From: Armillaria gallica
Taxonomy: Eukaryota; Basidiomycota; Agaricomycetes; Agaricales; Physalacriaceae
Assembly (NCBI GenBank): GCA_037576215.1
Contig: JBANDB010000016.1
Location: 1,674,001-1,738,000 of the forward strand
Direction of reading: 5' to 3'
Length of the DNA: 64,000 nt
Shown one piece after another: positions 35,301-46,634 of this stretch (position 1 is its first letter; the number at the start of each line of letters is the position of its first letter). The notes beneath the pieces are model-generated. The model ran no database searches. It was not told where the DNA came from and saw nothing but the letters and a program-made list of their open reading frames with translations. A program made the position numbers and the translations under genes.

Positions 35301-35836
35301 TCATCATGCGGAGAATAGGTGGCGGAATTATCGCCCAATCAATGCTTCAGCACGACTAGCTTTACCTGAGGAACAAGATCCTCTGGGGAAAACAGCTCAG
35401 GTTGTGCGCCACGCGGGACGCGACTCAAGGTGTACTATTCTTATCTAACTGGCAATCGTACTTTGTACCGCTCGGTGTCGGACGCAAGTCACAGCGTTGA
35501 AATCTCGATCTTCCATGCGACAGAATCAGTCATTGTACTACCAGAACAGTGACTGCCCTCTGCACCGACTCGGAATCTGAAGTTGAAGGCATGGGGTCTG
35601 GCTGACGTGATTTGAGCTGCTTGGGTCGCCGCTGATTCATGCTGAATATCCGCGACGGATATTTTTCAGAAAGACCCTATACTCTTTTTCACGCGGTCGT
35701 GGCGAGGCACTTGTTACCACTCCGGGTTTGTAGCGCAAGTCGGTTGTCATTTGTATTGTGTTTTGTGCCAAGGGGATCGCCATCCGAAGGCTATAAAATA
35801 GAATTCGTGCAGCATTCAATCTATAGCTTGACAGAC
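32389..35836. other. 3.4-kb stretch without a supported gene
   Basis: After the shared leader and BTB promoter side (to ~32600) frames of 60-144 codons occur on both strands, none with a domain or coherent splicing. A short inverted repeat AGCCTTGTAG/CTACAAGGCT lies at about 34217-34257. The last 200 bp are the P450 promoter. Confidence 0.45.
35791..35800 (+). promoter_or_regulatory. TATA box of the P450 gene
   Basis: CTATAAAATA lies 46 bp upstream of the ATG at 35837, a spacing that fits a short leader in a fungal promoter. Confidence 0.6.
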
Positions 35837-38181
35837 ATGCCTTCCCTCTCTCTTGTCCTCTCCGCCTGCGCTTTGACTCTTGCCTACGTCGTATACAAAC
35901 GTTTTACTCGCATATCTCTCTCTCATGTGAAAGGACCTGAGTCCAGTTCATTCCTATACGGTGAGACTTCCCCCGCAGTGTCGCGTTCTATAGCTCATGT
36001 ATATGACATCGAACTATAGGAAACTTCCCCGAGCTCTTACAATCACAGGCTGGAGAGGTGAAGCCCTATATTATGCTATTGTTCTGTCGTTGACTGTTTC
36101 TGTGTTCAGAAAGATTTTGAATGGCAAAAGATCTATGGCGACGTTATTCGCATCCACGCACCACTTGGAGTGGGTTATTTTCAACCCTACTATGCAATCC
36201 TGTTTTTTACTCGTTTTCCTTCAGGGAGAACGTCTCTTCATCACAGATCCCAAGGCACTGTCGTACATTTATCAATCTGGTTACAACTTCATCAAGTCGC
36301 CTAGCCGAAGTGCTCTATCTCGCATTACTCTTGGACCCGGACTTCTCAACGTCGAAGGTAAAGCCAAACGTTAACCTATTCACTATTCACGATCATTAAT
36401 ACCAATTTCATAGGCGAGCAACATCGGCGCCAACGAAAGATCATGACACCCGGATTCGGAAGTTCCGAAGCAAAAGCTTTTGTTCCTGTGTTCTTGTCAT
36501 ACGCCAGCAAGGTACGCTGTCGGTGGTTACACCAAGATCATGATTTCATGCGTCCATGTCCTGCAGATGGCAAACAAATGGCGAGACATGATTTCTATGG
36601 ACGCAACAGAGACGATCACGGTGGATATCCCTGAATGGACATCGCGAGCGACTCTCGATGCGATTGGTGAAGGTATGTATTCTTAGTAACATTAATGTTA
36701 TCCAAGTACTCACAAAATTCTGTCGTGAAGCCGCTTTCGACTATCAATTTGGAGCGCTCGACAACGCTGAGAACGAGCTCACAAACACTTACACTAACCT
36801 TGTGTGAGCATATGCCTTCTCTCAATCTAAAATCAGCAGTTCCTCATCAATGGCGTTTATTTCAGCTTTACCGTGTTCGGTATTCCTAAGCCCAAAGATA
36901 TTCTGGCTTTGAGCATCATGGACATGCTTCCGGATTCGTTTGCTAGGTTTATTGTCAGGAACGCTCCTTCGCCTCGGTTCGAAGTTGGAAGGAGGACAAA
37001 CAAACTGACAACTCGGGTTGCGAAGCAATTGGTAGCGGAGAAGTATGCCGCTCTGAAGGAGGGTAAAGCCAGCAAAGATCTTATGAGTCTCATGGGTAGC
37101 GACTTCTCTTGCTCTATAGAACGCCCTCACTCATTGACCCACTATAGTCAAAGCCAACGCATCTGGAAACCCCGACATGCGCCTAGAGGAGGACGAACTT
37201 CTCGCTCAAATGAAGTATGTATACAGCCCATCCTTTGAAGAATTGGTTTTACCATCGTTTTAGTATTATTGTGTTTGCCGGACACGAAACGACATCGAAC
37301 ACACTCTCTTTCGCTCTTCTTGAGCTCGTAGCCCACCCCGAATGCCAAACCAAACTTCGCCAGGAAATCCGAGAGACACAGCGCAAGATTCACGCTGTTG
37401 GCAGGGACGAGTTCACCGCTGCTGATTTCGACGCGATGCCTTACTTGACTGCTGTGGTCAAGGTAATACTTTCGAATTTAAGGTCTCCTCGACTTGTGTT
37501 GAATACTCGGACTAGGAAACTCTCCGTATGCACCCGGTCGTGTACAACGTGTTCAGAATCGCTACGAAGGATGACGTCCTTCCCCTCCACAAGCCCATTA
37601 CTACGAAGACTGGAGAGGTGTTAACTGAACTCCCAATTCCGGCGGGTCTCCAGGTCATCAGCTCGATTGCTGGCTACAATAGGTTTGATGACTTCGCCTT
37701 CTTTACAGCTCCGGTACTAACAGGATTTATCCAGGAGCAAAGAAGTTTTCGGAGAAGATGCAGACGTCTTCAATCCTGAAAGGTGGCTACGTAAGGAGGG
37801 AAAGCCCGCTGTGTCTCTTGGTGTTTATGGCAACACGTATGTCATCCCCTCCCCCTTTGCTCGACTTTGATTTTATGTACCCAAAATTAGGTTCACTTTC
37901 GTTGGCGGACAACGATCGTGCCTCGGTTGGCGTTTTGCGTAAGTGTCATAGCCTTCCCGTTGCCTACATCAACCCTAATAGTTTTACTCAGCGTCATGGA
38001 GTTGCACTCGTTTATTGTGGAGCTTGTCAACTCCTTTGAGTTTTCTCTTACCGACGGCATGGACGTTTCGCGCGTCCGGCGCGAATCGTGCTTCTTCATG
38101 TTGCCAACAATTGAAGGCGAACAAGAGAAGGGGTCTCAGCTGCATATGAAGGTTCGGGTGGCCCCGTCTGATGAAGATTAA
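35837..38181 (+). CDS. Microsomal cytochrome P450 monooxygenase
   Basis: Fourteen exons: 35837-35960, 36020-36057, 36110-36169, 36225-36357, 36414-36511, 36567-36672, 36731-36801, 36840-37095, 37148-37214, 37264-37462, 37516-37682, 37735-37836, 37891-37938, 37992-38181. Every junction keeps phase, giving 552 aa. It begins with one membrane anchor ([20 protein letters not shown]). The I-helix motif A-G-H-E-T-T-S, ExxR as E-T-L-R, the P-E-R-W motif and the heme loop [10 protein letters not shown] are all intact. The cysteine of that loop ligates heme; the enzyme needs a P450 reductase and acts at the ER membrane. Substrate unknown; by style it is an expanded basidiomycete family, but no CYP number is assigned. 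It stands alone, with no biosynthetic partners beside it, so a cluster role is not supported. Confidence 0.92.
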
Positions 38182-40571
38182 GTCGGGGATGGTCTTTCTT
38201 ACAGCTGAATCAGTGAATGTAATAACTATAGACTACATAATTGCGATAATGTGCGATTATTTTCAATAACAACGAAATCGATATGGCTCTAGCGGTACGC
38301 CGAATGGCGTCAGCATCGTGTTGTCCAACGAACAGTCCTTCACGGTCCATTGGTTATCCCGCGTTTGATGCTAACAAAGGCACAAGCAGTCAGTAGTCAT
38401 GCATCTAGCGTTCGTCCGTACCTGAGTGATCAGTTCAGCCAATTATAGCCTTTCGACTATAGCTTGGTTGGACTGGTAAATATCGATTGGTAAATCGAAT
38501 GGACATGGGAGCTGGTGTGTAATCGGCACAAAAGGCGTCGCGTAGCGGCCCGGTAATGCCGGGTGGCGCGTACCTTTCCAACTTTTCTCTCTTGTGCAAC
38601 TCTCTTGACCCATTACTTCTATTTCGTCAATCATATTCACAAGTTGTTCTGCACGATTATAGGAGCACGGTGGTATTAAGGGTCTCTTTCTAGGTTGCTC
38701 TTAAAGCTCAAAGCTCTCTTGCTCGCTCTTTTTCACCTTGAGCATGTTCCGTCTTGTGCGCTGCAGATCTCCGGCTCTTGAATATGAGTCTGAACTCCTC
38801 ATCTTTCTTGATATAACGATGAGGGGCGGCTCAGAACTGACGTCCTTCCAGCTATGGCCCCTCTCTATCTGTTGCTGGAAGATCAACGGGACATAATGAT
38901 ATTGGCGACTTCTAGTATAGTGTTGCCCTGACACAGGTTCTTTCGACTGGGGTTTGGAGCCCTTGGCGTGTACTTGCTTATCCTCTACACAAAACAACTA
39001 GGGGAAACCGACTCGGCTATCTAAGAGTTGTTCACGACCCTGCCTTTCCATTCACTCTTTTCCATAACGATGGCGCGAATCCGAGTGTGCGTCATGATAC
39101 GCACATTCATTTACTCGGCGCCTGTCTCCCTTGATCTTTCCGGTGATAAATATCTTCGGTGGACCACCCTAAACACCCCAGGCCTCGTTCCCATCATCTT
39201 GACTCCAACAACGTCATGTTTCCAGAGACTTCGCAAGGCCTGTTAGCATATGATCGGGATTACGACCTCGAGAAGGACTTTGCCGCCGGGGTTAGTACCA
39301 GCGCCTGGAAATGATGGTCGGATGAGGCAGTCCTACCTGTATCTCGGAGCTTGCCTGCAATTCAGTAACAAAGAATGCAAACTAACGCTTTGCACAAGAA
39401 GCTAAACTTATAAATCTCGCGTTCTTGGGTGTTGTCATAGGCTTTCAGTTACCTCGAAAAGGTAAATATTGCCGGTTTTACTCTGCAAGGTTCGTACCCC
39501 AAATCCTGAAGGGCAACCCTTGATATCCTTAACTGTCAAGTTTGTCCCGTTGTATTTGATCACATGTTCCTTCTTTCATTCATTGGAACTTACCGGGGCA
39601 ATGCTCGAAGGAAGAGCGACCAACAGGCAGTCGCAGGCATAGCGTTCCGCAATCCCTGAGTAAACATAAACCATGCCAGTATCGGCCGGCGCGCGACTTG
39701 AATCTGGCTCTAGGCGCAATGATAATAAGTCGCCATGGTTTATTATAATTGCGTCAAGTTTGACTCTTAAGTGTCACACGAACAGTTACACACCGAACTC
39801 TGGCATGGCTGAAACTGCTGGTCTACAGCTAACCTTGTGCATCTGAGCGCCGTTCCCAACTTTCACAAAACCACTCCGGCGTCTTTACTCGTATGCATGG
39901 GCAGATTTCAGATGTCGTCTACTACATATTAGCGTTGCACATTTGATCTCTTGAATAGTAATATTTTCATAGAGGACATATTTATTGTTTGTTTGTTATC
40001 TGTATTATCGGTAAAAATCTAGAAAGAAAGAAAAGCTGTCTTTACTGTTCAGCACCAGCGCCCAACCTTGCCCAACGCTCAAAAGCGCTCAATGTCAAGC
40101 TATTTACTCGAGGCGCATGAATAATTACATAAGAGGTGCCTGGTAATGATAAGCAGGCTATCAAAAATTAAAATTAGCGGGACCGTGGGAGAAAACGAGC
40201 GCCTTATTTTCCGACCACCATGGCCCAATGTGCCTTGAGTGTGCCCGCACATAACTCAATGCGTCTTCGAGCAACTCCTACATGCTCAATCTTGTATTCA
40301 TGACGACTGAATGCGAGTTATTAACGATATAGGGTCGTTTTCTGTCGGGACGTCTTGACGAGTAATGAAGGAGGATTGGTTATGGAAGGCCCTATTGGTA
40401 CAAGGTTTCATGAACCCTGTTCCGTGTATAGGAGTAATCGATCATATATCGGCTATCGATACCTCCTCTATGTCATGCCAAGAACCCTGAAAAGAAAACC
40501 AGACTGCCGCACGACACTCTTTCCTCTTATTCCCTTTCGTTCCAACCGCCATCCCCCCACCAACGCAAAGA
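38182..40571. other. 2.4-kb intergenic stretch with possible coding relics
   Basis: A minus frame at 38997-38701 and a plus-strand stretch near 39160-39300 (reading ...SNNVMFPETSQGLLAYDRDY in one frame) look protein-like but are short and interrupted. No family recognised. The remainder is A+T-richer and empty. Confidence 0.4.
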
Positions 40572-40823
40572 ATGAAGTTCACGTCCATTCTCGCTTTTTG
40601 CGCTATTGCGTTCACCGCCGTGTCGGCTTCGCCAATTGACACCAACGCTCGCCGCATGGCCGCGGGTCTTCCCCCCTTGAAGCCCCGCAACATGTATGGT
40701 AAGACATATTTTTCCCATTTTTCTCAGTCGGCGGAGACTGACACTTGGGTTTTATCAGCAAGGGACCCGTTCAACGCTTTCGTCCCCGTCGCTAGGCCTT
40801 CCAAGCGCGCCATGCCGATCTAG
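40572..40823 (+). CDS. Small secreted protein 1 (63 aa)
   Basis: Exons 40572-40698 and 40759-40823 with a 60-bp intron (GTAAGA...TCAG). The intron is a multiple of three and open, so it can hide in a longer frame. The product is 63 aa: signal peptide MKFTSILAFCAIAFTAVSA, then N-A-R-R-M-A-A-G-L-P-P-L-K-P-R and a short tail with dibasic K-R. Similar short secreted proteins with a G-L-P-P-L-x-P-(R/K) core are known to me from agaricomycete genomes; their role is unknown. The basic residues could be protease processing sites. Paired with the paralogue at 41856. Confidence 0.75.
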   Translation: MKFTSILAFCAIAFTAVSASPIDTNARRMAAGLPPLKPRNMYGKTYFSHFSQSAETDTWVLSARDPFNAFVPVARPSKRAMPI

Positions 40824-41855
40824 ATGCCGGAGAAAAAAAAGGAATTCTAGTATGTTCTCATAATTATTCGTATTGTTGCCTGATAACCTTATAAGCGCAT
40901 AGGACAACCCAGTACACACTATATCGCAACATCAACCCAGCCAGTTAAACCTTATCACTTTCGTTTTGTCCTGTACCCTAAACCCACACACTCTTTTACA
41001 TCACACTCGTTCAACCCTAGACTTTTGGTTCAATTCATTTCCTTTCTTTCGAATACTCTGAGGATTTTTTTGATGTTGTACAGGGGTTTTAAATGCGATA
41101 TTGTCAACCTATGGTCTCCTATGGTCCACGTTAAGACAAATCATGTTATACCTTAGTGCTTCTGTTGTCCAATATTGTCAGGAGAGTGCTCCGCTTCCAC
41201 CTTGTTCGATACTTCTCGCGACTCTAGGGTAAGATGTTCGTCCTTTCCAATGATCGTAAATGACACGGTTTGCACCCTTAGCATCCGTGTCAGTCACGTA
41301 TGAACTCGCTACTGTTATCATCTCAAACATGCATGTACCCGGTTCTTCAAGCGCCGGTTCTGTCAACATGTCGATCAATGGCTATTCTGTTATCTCGTCT
41401 GCCTGGTGTCTGCCCCTTTATCGTACAGTTTCTGATTCTTACTTTTTCTCGCAGAATGAATATTCTTCTGCCACTGTGTCAGCCAACACCCAACGCTGGT
41501 TTATGACCATGGCCTCCTTTGCCTGACTTAGTGAAGCGTTCCTCTGGCTTCTTCATATATATCAAGAACACTAAAGAGTCATCCCTCTTACTTCTCCCCG
41601 AGTCGGTGGTCATGGGCCGTGTAAGATATCGTGAATTCGCGTCATAAAGTCGTGCAACAACCATGAGCGAGGATCGACGAGACTCACCAACGCCAGGGCT
41701 CTGCAGGAAATCAAATACGTCCTGGCTCAGAATCTGTCGATCTCGTATGCTGCCCCCTTTCTATTATTGAAGTACTTATTCCATACTTATCTGGACCGAT
41801 CATTCGCAGTCCTCTCCCCCCCCTCAAAAGGCTTGATCTCCTTCTTCCACCAAGA
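40824..41855. other. Spacer between the two small secreted genes
   Basis: No gene supported. Contains several 60-90-codon frames without domains; 41750-41855 is the promoter side of the second gene. Confidence 0.45.
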
Positions 41856-42082
41856 ATGAAGGTAACGCCGATTCTTCTGACTTTCTGCGTCATCGCAGTG
41901 TCCGCCTTTCCTGTACCTATCGATTCTAATGCACGCCGTATGGTGGAAGGTCTTCCCCTGATGAAGCCCCGCTCACTGTATTGTGAGTCTCCTCATAGCA
42001 GGCATTTCCCTCTTTATATCGGTTTCTAGCGAAATATGGTCTGGTCAAACGACCCGCGTCCTCTCCAGGTTACACGCCGTAG
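41856..42082 (+). CDS. Small secreted protein 2 (59 aa)
   Basis: Exons 41856-41982 and 42030-42082 with a 47-bp intron (GTGAGT...TCTAG). The first exon is 127 nt, exactly as long as in the paralogue at 40572, and splits at the same phase. Signal peptide MKVTPILLTFCVIAVSAFPV, then N-A-R-R-M-V-E-G-L-P-L-M-K-P-R and the tail Y-G-L-V-K-R-P-A-S-S-P-G-Y-T-P. The left edge of the segmental duplication (42033) falls inside exon 2, so a headless copy of this exon lies at 48722. Confidence 0.7.
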
Positions 42083-44270
42083 GAAATCATGATTTTTATT
42101 TCGTGAGTGATGTCCCGTCCGTAGGACGAATCATTCCTTGTGACGGAAATTTGTTGCAGATTTACTCCGGACCGTACTTCAATTCCTTTCCATACCCACA
42201 TCACATTCATTTTGCTACTCCAAGAGGGTATGAATTTTCCGCGCGCCTATTTCACTGTTTCGAATTTCTGCTAGGCTTCTCGCAAATTCTGCCGAACCAC
42301 CGACACCACATTCATTAGCCCACGTTATACCCATGCCGTTTATCGTACTTTGAGACGTTTAATATGAAGCCTACGAGCTGTTTATTTTGAAATTGACGAG
42401 ATCCTCAGTGAAGGATACAATGGATGACTATTCGTCTTTCTTGATCCCGGGTTTCTCAGATGAGCCAGTTCCAGCGTATACCCCTCAAAAGATCGACTGT
42501 TTTCTGGTCTCACAGTAGTCCGCCGAACATGAAATACATCCTACTAGGTCACCCTAGCCCGCCATCTTCACGGCTCCGAATGTCAAATCCTGATCACTCG
42601 GCAGTGTTTATTCTTGGCTACATTTCTTAGCCTTGAATCAGAATACATCTGGGCCGTTACTAAATATTAACCAGCGTTCCTTACACCTCTCTCCCAGGCT
42701 TGTCCCTCCGAGAAGAACGAAGCTTGCGTCCATTTTCCCAGCCTTCTGGAATTTGCGCTATTGCAGTATCATCATTGCAATGCCTGCTACCGACGTGCGC
42801 CACGATCAGAAGGAGGACAGGTCAATCAGAATCGAGCAAAGGTTCCTTTTGAAGGTAGATCATTACATGGGTAGGGCGGATGGCTCATGCGTGCTGTCGT
42901 TGATGTTTCGGCCATTACAGATGGCTACAGCATATTACCCGTATCAGCTGCTATACTTTTTATGAGATGCCAAAAAAATTCCCTATTATATTTCAACATT
43001 AGGAATAATAATAAGGATTAGACGAGGTACCACAGTCGTGCATACTACCAAAGAATCAGGAACTTCGATTCCACTGAGCGATGCACAGGCACACCTCAAA
43101 TAACACATTTTAGTCATGTTTCATAACCACCGTATGTCAAAAATCCCTTAGTGAGTCTCCATAATCATTCCGTTTTGTAGCGCAGACCTTACGCTTTAAC
43201 AAACGGAGCTTCAGAAATTAGCAACAACCACCCCGAATGACTGGGTGCCTACGGCACTTTATCTTGGCTTCATCTTCGTCTTCCCCTCGTTGTCTGATCT
43301 TGGAAACCCTTTCTCACTATCCACACGAGGCTGAACCGCTGGGATAATACACAGACAGTTCGTATAGAATTGAACATGAGTCATAGGATTCGGGCCTCGA
43401 GTCCGAAAGTATACCTGTCCAACAACGGCGATATTACCGAGCTTCGAAGTCGACTTGGAATGTTCGGTACCTGGAACGCCCCAGAGTAGCAAGAGGTCAA
43501 TAGAAATTAGGTAAAAACGTCTATGGCCTATCCCCAGCCTCCAGAGAAAGCAGCGACATGAAAATCAACCAAGCACATGACAGGGCGAAATAGTTCCCAC
43601 AGACAGGCTCGTATTTTTTCGTGAAAACACACAATGGAGATACTGTTAAGGATCAGTAAGAGGGGATGTGCGTACCGGAGACAACTATGGGTTTCATGTG
43701 TAAGGGAATGCAGGGCGTGGTTGTGCGCATTGTGCAAGACGGCGCGCCGCAGAAGGCCGCAGAATACCCCGGCTTGCGTCTGATCCTGGAAGTCCTGGAA
43801 GTGGCTGTGCATCGTGCTCTTTCCTTTCGACGTCGTTGAACGAACACAGTACATGTACGCCCTCTGTCGCGACATAATACAAGTTAAGGAAATGAAAAAA
43901 AAAAAAACTATGAATCGAAACCAGACCGACAGTGGACCTGGGGACGCCGACAATGGCCTTAGCGCTCAAAACGATATTCTTTGTCTCCACAACCTCGTGC
44001 TACATTTAGTCACAGGACGGCACGGAAAACATACTGGAAGTCATTTGAATTTTTCAAGGGTCTATACTATTCTTTCTGTCGAATTCTCCGTCTTTCTACC
44101 CTGGTGGGCCTGGGATTTGTCGATTTCCTATGACTAGATGGGTGTCTCTCGGGTAGCCTTGCTTCCCCGACTGATTCTCACTAATGCATCATTCTTAGCG
44201 TTCTCGGAGAAATCTACACGGCTGAGCGCTCGCCGTCTCGTCCTTTTCTCCATTAAAGCTCTTTTGCTGC
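42083..44270. other. Unit A spacer, no confident gene
   Basis: Apart from the relic at 42717, no gene. Minus frames at 43990-43694 and, in unit B, 50259-50065 share a short similar stretch (I-V-L-S-A-x-x-I-V-G, then S-T-x-G-L), but lengths and frames differ. Probably non-coding or a decayed gene. Confidence 0.4.
42717..42850 (+). pseudogene. Relic of a third small secreted gene
   Basis: The tract from 42717 resembles exon 1 of the gene at 40572 ('gcgtccattttcccagcctt', 'tttgcgctattgc', 'gacgtgcgccacg'), but the ATG is ACG and the frame is broken. Not present in unit B. Confidence 0.55.
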
Positions 44271-44278
44271 CTATAAAT
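44271..44278 (+). promoter_or_regulatory. TATA box of the unit A secreted gene
   Basis: CTATAAAT lies 45 bp upstream of the ATG at 44316, identical in unit B at the same spacing. Confidence 0.6.
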
Positions 44279-44315
44279 TCGATGTATCCAACACGAATAT
44301 CTCTCATCTGCACCA

Positions 44316-45072
44316 ATGTTGTTCAGTTTCTTCCTCTTCTCTCTCCTCGCCTTTGTCTGTGGTGCTCCCGCCTCGTCATCTGCAGATGCCGCCGACCCTT
44401 TGGCCGGCGTTGTGTCCCATATTGATGTGACCTTGAATGTACGCTCTTTTCTTGTAGGCCTATGTTGAAGAATAACGTTCATACAGTTGGATTCTCTCGT
44501 TAACAACCTCGCCAAGTAAGTTTTGCTAATATTTGTTTCTCAGCTTAGCATTCATTTCCATTCGTTCTAGCTTGTCGTTCACTGGTATGTCTTTCTTCCT
44601 TGACGTACACTGGTCTTGACGGCAACAGCGTCGAACCCCCTCATCGTCGAGATCACCCTTGACCGTGTCGCCATCTCCGCCGGCATCGGTGGCGTCGAAT
44701 ACATCTCCTTCGATCACACCTTTGAGGACCCCGTTGTTGTTCCAATCCTTGGAACAGCAGACTCTGGTGTCATTGAGAATGTAGCGCTCACTCAGGGTGG
44801 GTTGACCACGTTAAACATCGTTCCGGATGGATTTCTTGATCTGCTCAATCTGGACTTGTTTCTGAGGTGTGTATTGCGTCTTCGACGATGATTGGGTTTT
44901 CACTACGAAATTGTGTAGGGAGGCGACTATTGGTGGTATTTTGGGTATCCCTGTGAATGATACAGGACTCACGGCGACCGATATTCCCACTACGTGCGTA
45001 GACTGGATATTCCGTTTTCCCTACCATCAGCTTACATTTTTCTTCGACAGCTGGGATACTCCTTTTAACTAA
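44316..45072 (+). CDS. Secreted protein of unknown function, unit A (166 aa)
   Basis: Six exons: 44316-44438, 44487-44515, 44571-44584, 44629-44866, 44919-44993, 45051-45072. All phases fit and give 166 aa. Exon 3 is only 14 nt. Signal peptide MLFSFFLFSLLAFVCGAP. The mature part has the core S-F-T-A-S-N-P-L-I-V-E-I-T-L-D-R, then F-D-H-T-F-E-D-P-V-V-V-P and L-G-T-A-D-S-G, ending I-P-T-T-W-D-T-P-F-N. I recognise this as a basidiomycete secreted family without a known activity; no catalytic motif is evident. The unit B copy has the same exon lengths and differs at about 16 residues. No disruption. Confidence 0.8.
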
Positions 45073-45925
45073 CAGTCCACCTAATGCGTTATCCTCCGTA
45101 TATGCACAAAGTCGTTTGGATAACATGTTGACGATTGGAAACGGTTTCTATATTAAGGGAATATCAGTTCTTGTATCTTCCATTGTACTCTTGCAAATTT
45201 CTCTTCCTTCCTCTTAGTTGGAGTATCGTCATAAGCCTTGTCTCATTTGGCCCTGGATCTCACTCATGACTGAGGGAGAGCCTTGAGTTATTCTATGTTT
45301 GTTTCGTGTACCGTTGTTTGAGGTAAAACTCGAGGCCGACGATGCGAAACTAAAATCGAGGACTCTGTACCATATCCACCTGACCGCTACGACAATGCCT
45401 CAGAATCGAGCACCACGGAATTATCTGCGTTGAAAGGAGAGAATCAACAAAAAGTGAAGCACATGCTTGTGGACTCGGAGGAGATCCAGCACCAGGGTAT
45501 TTTTGACGGGGAAGGATTTGTTCTCTGTAGTGGTCAAGAGCTCGACAGGAAAGAACCCGAAGCATATATGGGTAATGTATGTTTTTCAGCCGCCGTTGTT
45601 ATGCGATTCTGCTGATGGTATTGCTACAGTACCCCCGGTTTCATGAAATACTGTTTGCCATTTCTGTTGGTAAGTCTGTCTACCTCGTTGACTTCTGTCT
45701 TCAGATCAGCGGAGAACGTGTCCTTGCCATTAATGAAGCATCTACGAGAACTTCACTAGAGGTCCAGGGAAAGTTATGAGGTACGCAGAAAAATTCAGAC
45801 AGCAGTGAAGGATAGACAAACGAACAGGGAAGACAAGCTCTTGTGCTAACTGTCGCAAACGAGTCGAAGGTATGAAGTTGGTACGAAGCCGGGGGGCAAG
45901 TCCGACTTGGAATGAATACGAACAT
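45073..45925. other. Unit A spacer with a possible exon
   Basis: Holds the exon-like stretch described at 45430-45571; the rest has no gene. The corresponding unit B spacer is 51302-52209. Confidence 0.4.
45430..45571 (+). other. Exon-like conserved frame, unit A
   Basis: From 45502 the frame reads F-D-G-E-G-F-V-L-C-S-G-Q-E-L-D-R and ends at a GTAATG donor after Y-M-G. Three of five differences from unit B are at third codon positions, which suggests past coding constraint. A frameshift upstream relative to B and the absence of clear partners leave the gene unresolved. Confidence 0.3.
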
Positions 45926-46620
45926 TTATGTACCGAGGTCATCAGTGCCCCTCCCCTGTACGACAAGGGTCGTGCTCAAATGATAATCTGCTTTCTCTCG
46001 ACGAGCCACTACATTATCATCCAGAGCGACCCTGTGCGTCCCGTCATCCTCCTGGGAGCCATGTTCATCGTCTGCCGACTGAGCTTCCACGTCACCATAG
46101 AGGCTTATACTTATCAAAGTGCCTTCCCGGGCGCTCTCCTGTGCTCTTCCTTGCCTAAAGCGGAGCGATGTCATTATACTCCCCTCCCACGAGTCGTCAG
46201 GACGAGCATGTCCTGCCGCAACATGCCCAACAAGGAGAGTCGGGGCAACACCCTAACACCCTACACAAAACATCAGTTAGATAAGTAGGTAGTAAAGTTA
46301 GGAAGGGTGTTCGCGTACCCTTGCGATTCCAGTTATAGGATCAAGGTAATTTGCTGCCCAGTCGTTATGAGTAAAGAAGGCGACGAATAGGATCAAAGAC
46401 GCGGAATAGAGAGCGGATGACTCGATTAAGACCTCGACGACGTGTCGGTAGGCTCCGAGTCCTCGTTCATTCGTCCATCCCACAGTCCAGACACGGTATA
46501 TGATTAGCAGCGTGCACCAGAGTGTCGTGGCTAGCGAGAAAGATGCGTAAAGCACCGGAGTGAGCAGATCGTCGATAGTTCTGTCCGTGAGCTGTCTATG
46601 TATGTAGATGATCTTGAACG
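45926..46620 (-). pseudogene. 7-TM membrane protein, unit A, 5' half deleted
   Basis: Only exons 5 (46620-46319) and 6 (46252-45926) of the unit B gene remain. Both are in frame, with intact splice sites. They encode the last transmembrane helices (Y-A-S-F-S-L-A-T-T-L-W-C-T-L-L-I-I-Y-R) and the hydrophilic tail. Exons 1-4 are gone: the sequence jumps at about 46634 from exon 5's upstream intron to a region that lies 5' of the gene in unit B. An 8-bp duplication (GGTGTTAG) sits at the exon 6 acceptor. Confidence 0.85.
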
Positions 46621-46634
46621 CTGTAATGATCCTG

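Noticed and set aside
43528..43990. 141-codon minus-strand frame in unit A
   Set aside because: The matching part of unit B has a different frame and length, so it is not maintained as coding.
35837..44000. P450 and small secreted genes as one biosynthetic cluster
   Set aside because: No core synthase, transporter or regulator lies beside the P450, and the secreted genes are 2.4 kb away with no link in function.
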